Below, piece by piece: positions 59,100 through 64,000 of a stretch of DNA of 64,000 nucleotides. Where the stretch lies: the NCBI RefSeq assembly GCF_048128805.1, contig NC_136000.1, forward strand, positions 8,934,854 to 8,998,853. The letters are read 5' to 3'. How positions within the stretch are numbered: the stretch's first letter is position 1; every line of letters starts with the position of its first letter. The notes beneath the pieces are model-generated. The model made no database searches. It was not told where the DNA came from and saw only the letters and a list, made by a program, of their open reading frames with translations. Source of the DNA: Centroberyx gerrardi (Eukaryota; Chordata; Actinopteri; Beryciformes; Berycidae). Position numbers and translations under genes: made by a program.

Positions 59100-60984
59100 T
59101 TTAAGGGTAACAGCATGTAGTGTGATTATAGACAGGGGCATAATTTTGCACATCTTGAATTTATATTTTATCCTGATTGTAGATGCTAACACTAGTTCAA
59201 AATTATAGTCTGATTACAATTTCAATCTGGTAATCAGTAATCTTATTCATTATTATTAATATTCAAGCTTATTGTGTGCATTTATATCTGTGGCAGTTAC
59301 CTCTACTGGTCAGTAGATGTCGCTATCTCCATATGAATAAAATCATGGCTAGGTCCAAGCAGGTTGCCTTATTTGGGTCTTATTGATTTTTGTCTTTTAA
59401 GTGTCATGAGCTTAGCAGAGATGCTGGAAATAATTGGAAATTGTGAATGTATAATTGGGTTTGATACTATAAGCTGTTATAGTTATATTGGTCAACTTCA
59501 CAGACAAAACAGGCGGCTACCTTGAAACCAGCACTAGTTTCCTGGATTTACTGTAACTTCTAGAAATGTGTCAATCGAAAAAAGTTCAAACTATGGAAAA
59601 GTTCAAGGATTCCACCATACTGAAAGGACTAAGTGGACCCTACATGCAGGTGTTGGGGAAATGTTTCAAGGCATGGTTGGAACTCGTGTACCACCTGACT
59701 TCATGATTTGCTGAGCATTTGCCAACATCTCGTGAACCTCTTATGGATAACTCTGAGAATCAATACATGAAGAAATTTCTGCTCATTTCTGTTCCCTAAA
59801 TATCCAGAATTCTGTGTAAAACTACACTGATTGTACAAAATATTAAGTGTTCCTGTAGGACTTACCCAGAAATGCTTTTTCCCACGGTGCAGCCAAGGGC
59901 ATCACGAGGCAAATTCAGGTGAGGCATTCAGTCAGTCAGTCAGTCAGTCAGTCAGTCAGGTAACGCTTAGTGAGATGTCGCTTCGTGAGATGGCCTCTAG
60001 AGGGCATCACTGACTAAGAGATGGCCTCTCGCCTATGGGCTAAATGCCACATTGAGTCCCATACTGATAATGCTATATTGAATCCCACACAGAGCCCCAC
60101 TCCTCGCCGTCAATTTACAGACATCCACGTCTTCCGTTGTCCTATAAACTTTAACGTTAGGTAGCGTTATCACCTGTGGTATCTAAGTGACGTTAGTGGA
60201 ATTATTTAACCGATAACCGTGGCGTAATGCTTCAGTGCATTGGACTGAATTGAACTCACGCGCCGTGGGTCTGTACAGGATCTGTGCTGTTTTCTAAGTG
60301 AAAAAACAATGCATAAAAAAAACACCCTTAGCCTGCTAGACTCAATACTGAACTGCTATAGCAAAATAAGACAACCAAGTATAGTAGACTTATGCAACAC
60401 AATCTTTACTTCATTCATTTAAGTGTTATTACATATATACTTTTTTTGTTTTTGTTTTTTTTTAAGTCTTTTTTTAAGGCTGTCTTCCTTAACATACCAA
60501 ATGTATCAAAATATCTATAATATTATCCACATTACTTCATAACACTTCATAACACTAATTTCATTCTTGGACTTTAACCATTTGGAGCATATCTGCACAC
60601 AGGTGTATCAATCTAAAACCTTATCTATTATGGTTGCGCAATGGACCTGCATGACTCTGCGGTAATGGTGGGTCACACACAGGTATTTGAATTTGACTTT
60701 TTGAAACAAATGTAAGCATATTGGGTTATGCTTAGTAGTAGCCTAAATCTTGAATGAACTGTTGTGACTGTGAATACAGACCTAGATGAAAACTGAATGA
60801 TGTATATAGCCCAATATAAAAAGTACGGCCTAAACGTAAGGCCTAAGTGGTGGCAGAGTACTTTTTATGATGACCCAATTGCGGAGATATGTTTATCTGT
60901 AGAGCGGCATGAAAACAGATCCATAACCGCCTCCCACACATTAACAGAGTCTGTAAACACAGCGATTACATCCGGAAGACTTGT
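59100..60984. other. Spacer after IFITM4
   Basis: Up to about 59860 it is colinear with the unit 1/2 spacers (CAGTTACCTCTACTGGTCA, GATTTACTGTAACTTCTAGA, ACTACACTGATTG), but without the cat-derived block. A (GTCA)n tract lies at about 59928-59960. From 60000 to 60984 the sequence is unique AT-rich DNA with no recognised gene. Confidence 0.6.
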
Positions 60985-62131
60985 TATGCCGGATTCAGCA
61001 TGTCTGCCGGGAAAGGCATGTATCTCACGGGAGCGCGCAAACTGCTGTCCCAGTTAGTGATGGGAATTATGGCTCTTTGAAGGGAACCGGATCTTATGGC
61101 TCTTATCGCTCTTTTTTGTGTGTGTGCATGTGTGTGTGGGAGGGCGGGCACTTTACGAGTGGCAGGTTTACACCACTAAATCTAATAACGCATGTAGGCG
61201 TATTAGTAGCCCAATGTCTGGCACAGAGGACTTTAACATCTGCATATTGGCAAATGACATGAGTAACACCTGAAAATATGATACTCTACCTACATATCAT
61301 TTTTTATTCCTTTCCTACCTGGAAAGCCTCTCTGTCAGTGCATGCATGGCATGTATGCCTTCACTTTGTGAACCTCACATGACAGTGGGTGCGCTCCTTT
61401 TGGAACAGCCGGGGCACCTCCCGGCAAGAAGCTATGAGGAGCAGTGAGGGAGGAGCACAGGCTATCTCTTAAATGGAGGGGGAAACATTTGCTGGTGGCA
61501 GGAGATGGCAACTTAAACAAATCGCATGACATATCTGTCTGTAAAAAGAACGGCTCGTCACCCAGCGAGACTCGGTTCCCTTCGTTCCTACAAAAGAGCT
61601 GTTCAAAGAATCGGTTCGTGCGTGACCGACCCAACACTAAGTCGTATTACAAGCCAACGAAAGGGGAAACTATCTCACATTTTAATGATTTGTTAGGAGA
61701 ATTGCTCTTTTAGAATGTTTATTACTTTCATTGATCGTCTGATCAATGCAGCATGCATTAGTCACATGCATGAAATTCACTTTCTCAATCAAAAGTAGTA
61801 GAGTGTTTTATGGCCTACAGTAGCCTAGTGTGTAGGCTTATATGAGCGCATATAGCCTACAGTCTAAATCACTAGCCCCAAGGACTCGAGATGGCACTGT
61901 AAAAAATTAACTTGAGTCCGCGGTGCTACTAAATCACACGCTATCCATTGACACAATAGGATCAGACGATCAGTGAAAGTAATTATCATTCTAAAAGAGC
62001 AATTCTCCTCACAAGTCATTAAAATGTGAGATAGCTTCCCCTTACGTTGGCTTGTAATAGGACTGGGACAGCGGTTTGCGCGCTCCCGCGAGGTGCACGC
62101 CTTTCCCAGCAGGCATGCTGTATCCGGCATA
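60985..62131. mobile_element. Inverted-repeat element with 172-bp arms, split by a second element
   Basis: The right arm 61960-62131 is the reverse complement of 60985-61054 joined to 61640-61744. Examples are GGGAGCGCGCAAACTGCTGT at 61029 and its inverted partner ACAGCGGTTTGCGCGCTCCC at about 62069. The centre is 61745-61959. No coding capacity was recognised; the family is unknown. Confidence 0.8.
61055..61639. mobile_element. 585-bp element nested in the left arm
   Basis: It starts TAGTGATGGGAATTATGGCT and ends GACCCAACACTA, with an AGT repeat on each side (61052-61054, 61640-61642). The uninterrupted right arm at about 62055 gives the empty site. The interior has GGCTCTT/AAGAGC motifs typical of a common teleost non-autonomous repeat. 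Confidence 0.75.
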
Positions 62132-62328
62132 CTGGAATTGAAAACCACTGCAATAAAGGATAATGGCTTTTATCTGGATTCACCTCATCAGTGTACTTTA
62201 TGAACAGAAGTCTCCGTAATATTTTGTGTATTCATGCCTTGTCGTAAGGCGACACAGCAACATCACTCCACTGGTGTCTGAAGACTGCGCACATCATTTT
62301 TTGCCTTATTTCTGGTCCCAAAGCTGAG

Positions 62329-62917
62329 ATGGAGCCTCCAACATATCACCACTCAGAGTTTGTTCCAATGAACGAGAGCAGGTATGAGGGACCCGCGGTG
62401 GTTCAGCACACCACCATGAGGATCGACCGCACCGAGCCTCTGCCCCGGGACCACATCATCTGGTCACTCTGCTGCCTCCTTTACGCAAACCCCCTCTGCC
62501 TCGGGTTGGCTGCGTTCTGCTACTCAATCAAGGTAATTTGTTTATCAGTTTTCATGAGGACAGAAAACCTAATGTGTTTGCGTTTGTTTTTTATTGTATT
62601 TTATTTAGTTTCTTATAGGCTAATGTATGTTTGAGAACCAGCATGCACCAGACAGAAATTGAAATAAAATGTAAAAACTACATATAAATAAAATGAATGA
62701 AGAATCACAAACCCCATGTCCCTAATCTATGCTGCTGTGTTTCCAGGCTAGAGACAGGAAGGTGGCGGGAGACATGGAGGGTGCCAGAAAGCACGGCTCC
62801 ACCGCCCTCTGCTTCAACATCTTCGCCCTGATCCTGGTGGTCATCTTGGTCATTCTTTTCTTCGTCTTTTGTGGCAGAATCATAGCCTTCATGCATAAAA
62901 TCATTCGTAGTTTGTAG
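62329..62917 (+). CDS. ifitm: IFITM-like CD225 protein, copy 5
   Basis: Exon 1 is 62329-62532 and exon 2 is 62747-62917, giving 124 residues; the intron is only 214 bp with a GTAATT donor (weak at +5). The N-terminus MEPPTYHHSEFVPM keeps PPTY, but the tyrosine is followed by HHS, so the YxxL signal of copy 4 is lost. The CD225 core is EPLPRDHIIWSLCCLLYANP, GDMEGARKHG, then a hydrophobic helix ending CGRIIAFMHKIIRSL. The upstream flank lacks about 150 bp present in copies 4 and 6, including the conserved CCACACCTC and CTTTCT-TACTT block. The coding exons are intact; expression may differ from the other copies. Confidence 0.9.
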
Positions 62918-63710
62918 TGTTTGAGCTGCCTCCTGCTGTAACATGCCTTTGTGTTGTTTGTTGTTGTTTATATTGCGCACAGGCACTTTTTTTTTTTCAT
63001 TTTTACAACTTTTTTGCAGATTTTTTTTTTTTTTCCATACTATCCTTCAACACAATAGTAGGCTATTATTTTTTTTATTGGTGTTACAAAAATATTCATT
63101 GCAACACATAGCCCTAACATTAAGACTGCCATGGTAGTTTACAATCCAGTTTTGATATACAGTATTCACCAGAGTCTGTAATTGAATCCAGGTGAAATTT
63201 CTGCCCATTATTGTTCTCTAAATATCTAGTGTAAAACTACACTGATACAACATATTAGGGACATCTTCCTGGTTTTGGGTTGCAGCTCATTTTGCACAAT
63301 CCACATCTCAATTGTCTCAAAGCTTAAAAATACTTAAGTAACTTCTCTGTTGCCATTTACATCTCCTCCCTTGTGATTGCTATAGATTTATTAAGGGAAA
63401 TCAATAAGGAATAATGGCTTTTACCTGGATCCACCTCATCAGTGCACTTCATGAAAAGAAGTGTCCCTAATATTTTGTGCATTCAGTGTACAATGTTTCA
63501 CTCTCAGTTCACACTTCAGAACTGAAATTCACTACACAGAGGATTTCGGAAGTTGACACCCACAGTATGCACATTTCCTGAAAATGTTATCGCCACACCT
63601 CCCAACTTTCTCTACTTGTCTTACCAAAACTCGACGCACCAACTTGTCTCCACTGGTGGCTGAAGACTGCGCACATCATTTTTCACCTTATTTCTGGTCC
63701 CAAAGCCGAG
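62918..63710. other. Spacer between IFITM copies 5 and 6
   Basis: Colinear with part of the earlier spacers (ACTACACTGATACAACATAT, TCCTGGTTTTGGGTTGCAGC) and then with the conserved 5' flank (TCACCTCATCAGTGCACTTC, TATCGCCACACCTCCCAAC). The AATAAATGTCTTC poly(A) block of copies 1-4 is absent; no clear poly(A) signal for copy 5 was found. Confidence 0.6.
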
Positions 63711-63915
63711 ATGGAGCCTCCAACATATCACCAGTCAGAGTTTGTTCCAATGAAGGAGTAAAAGTATGAGGGAGAGCCCGTCGGTGGTTCAGTACACCAT
63801 GAGGGTCGACCGCACTGAGCCGCTGCCCCGGGACCACATCCTCTGGTCCCTCTGCTGCCTCCTTTATGGAAACCCCCTCTGCCTCGGGTTGGCGGCGCTC
63901 TGCTACTCAATCAAG
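63711..63915 (+). pseudogene. ifitm: IFITM-like copy 6, exon 1 (damaged N-terminus; exon 2 outside window)
   Basis: The ATG at 63711 begins MEPPTYHQSEFVPMKE as in copies 4-5, but a TAA stop follows at 63759-63761. Small indels after it put the conserved part in another frame. That part is open from an ATG at 63766 (MRESPSVVQYTMRVDRTEPL) to the GTAAGT donor after 63915 and encodes an intact first half of the CD225 core (DHILWSLCCLLYGNP). It is therefore either a pseudogene or a copy expressed from the later ATG without the PPTY region. Exon 2 would lie beyond 64000. Confidence 0.75.
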
Positions 63916-64000
63916 GTAAGTTGTTTTCAGTATTCCTATGAGGACAGAAAACTTAATGTATTTGCTTTCTTATCATTTTTATTGTATTTCATTTAGTTTC

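Overview
The window is vertebrate genomic DNA, almost certainly from a teleost fish. It has multi-exon genes with GT-AG introns, abundant GT/TC/ATCT microsatellites and a dense layer of fish-type repeats (BEL/Pao, hAT, PIF/Harbinger-like and Tc1/mariner-like elements, an L2-like LINE, a tRNA-derived SINE). No prokaryotic features are present. All coordinates and splice sites were read by eye from the sequence; no alignment or search was run.

Layout. (1) 71-8320, plus strand: the last five coding exons of syt12 (synaptotagmin-12), about 349 residues covering the linker and both C2 domains; the N-terminus lies to the left of the window. (2) 12363-25874, plus strand: a complete 13-exon catalase gene (cat) encoding 527 residues, with the active-site residues in place and a C-terminal SKM peroxisomal signal. 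(3) 28779 to the right edge, plus strand: a tandem array of six two-exon IFITM/CD225 (interferon-induced transmembrane protein) genes. Copies 1-3 start MKL. Copies 4-6 start MEPPTY. Copy 1 has a 15-bp in-frame deletion in its membrane segment, and copy 6 has a stop codon early in its normal frame and is cut by the window edge.

How the array grew. Sequence from the catalase 3'UTR recurs upstream of IFITM copies 2 and 3, so the repeated unit is [cat 3'UTR tail - IFITM - spacer]. Comparing the units gives empty sites for several insertions. Unit 1 alone carries a palindromic MITE in the IFITM intron (6-bp target duplication) and a 7.9-kb BEL/Pao retrotransposon (5-bp duplication) that has no 5' LTR, has lost its reverse-transcriptase core and is itself split by an LTR-like insert of about 1.8 kb. 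Unit 3 is interrupted by an L2-like LINE fragment that contains a 3.6-kb hAT element with about 680-bp inverted arms. IFITM4 has a 4-kb intron filled with nested repeats.

Most unusual points: a PIF/Harbinger-like element inserted inside the splice donor of cat intron 5; IFITM exon 1 of copies 1 and 2 flanked by inverted copies of one sequence; a near-perfect intronic hairpin shared by copies 1-3; divergence among IFITM copies in sorting motifs, splice donors and upstream sequence; and a palindromic MITE that supplies the apparent syt12 poly(A) signal. These are mosaic events of gene-family birth and transposition. I did not see a wholly new enzymatic system.
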